A stretch of DNA of 5,780 nt, from contig JAKPQU010000089.1 in assembly GCA_029555925.1 (NCBI GenBank), forward strand, positions 1 to 5,780, given 5' to 3'. The notes beneath the pieces were generated by a model. The model made no database searches, was not told the DNA's origin, and worked only from the letters and a program-made list of their open reading frames with translations. Positions within the stretch are counted from its first letter, which is position 1; the number at the start of each line of letters is the position of its first letter. Positions 5,741 through 5,780 of the stretch are shown here, piece after piece. The translations under genes and the position numbers were made by a program. The DNA is from Bacillota bacterium. Its GTDB lineage: Bacteria; Eremiobacterota; SpSt-956; JAKJGF01.

Positions 5741-5758
5741 CTAATACTATAGAAAAAA

Positions 5759-5780
5759 CTAATTTTTCTTCTCCAGAGCC
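5759..5780 (+). repeat. 22-bp terminal direct repeat, right copy, start of a third structured repeat
   Basis: It is identical to 1-22, in the same orientation. If the DNA is linear and continues, a third structured repeat begins here, head-to-head with the right copy across a 68-base spacer (5691-5758). If the molecule is circular, this is the same copy as at position 1. Confidence 0.85.

Noticed and set aside
5741..5752. TAATACTATAG resembling a T7-type promoter
   Set aside because: Only the two ends of the T7 consensus are similar and the middle is missing. There are no phage genes, and the match is expected in AT-rich DNA.

Overview
The window is AT-rich bacterial DNA, probably a chromosomal or accessory segment of an uncultured organism. 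Arg is mostly AGA and Ile is often ATA, promoters look sigma70-like, and one gene encodes a lipoprotein with a bacterial lipobox. I cannot place the phylum. There is no transposase, phage, plasmid replication or RNA gene, and no gap between genes exceeds 300 bases.

Layout: positions 1-126 hold a structured repeat and an array of the heptamer CGTTACG. Positions 127-2355 (-) encode a 742-residue cytoplasmic protein resembling the GH13 alpha-amylase family but with several hallmark residues replaced. A divergent promoter region (2356-2565) carries a second, inverted heptamer array. On the + strand follow a 65-residue antitoxin-like protein (2566-2763), an apparent 8-codon remnant of the toxin start, and an NAD(P)-dependent epimerase/reductase of the extended SDR family (2775-3710). 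The SDR gene runs into a convergent gene with a 10-base overlap. On the - strand, a transaldolase-family enzyme (4768-5508) is followed by a lipoprotein with two tandem copies of a sugar-associated-looking beta domain (3701-4696). The right end (5509-5780) has a third heptamer array, an inverted copy of the left structured repeat, a perfect 9-bp palindrome, and 22 bases identical to the window's first 22.

Functionally the four larger genes fit a loose carbohydrate and cell-envelope theme: glucan-like barrel protein, nucleotide-sugar-type SDR, sugar-phosphate aldolase, envelope lipoprotein. They lie in three transcription units and I see no proof of one shared pathway.

The most unusual content is non-coding. 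The GH13-like gene is bracketed by heptamer arrays that are reverse complements over 28 bases, one in its predicted 5' leader and one 2 bases after its stop codon. The mRNA ends could therefore pair. The whole gene set is also bracketed by inverted, diverged copies of a repeat that folds into similar hairpins with different stem sequences. The 22-base identity of the window ends suggests a circular molecule of 5,758 bp, or a contig cut at a repeat.
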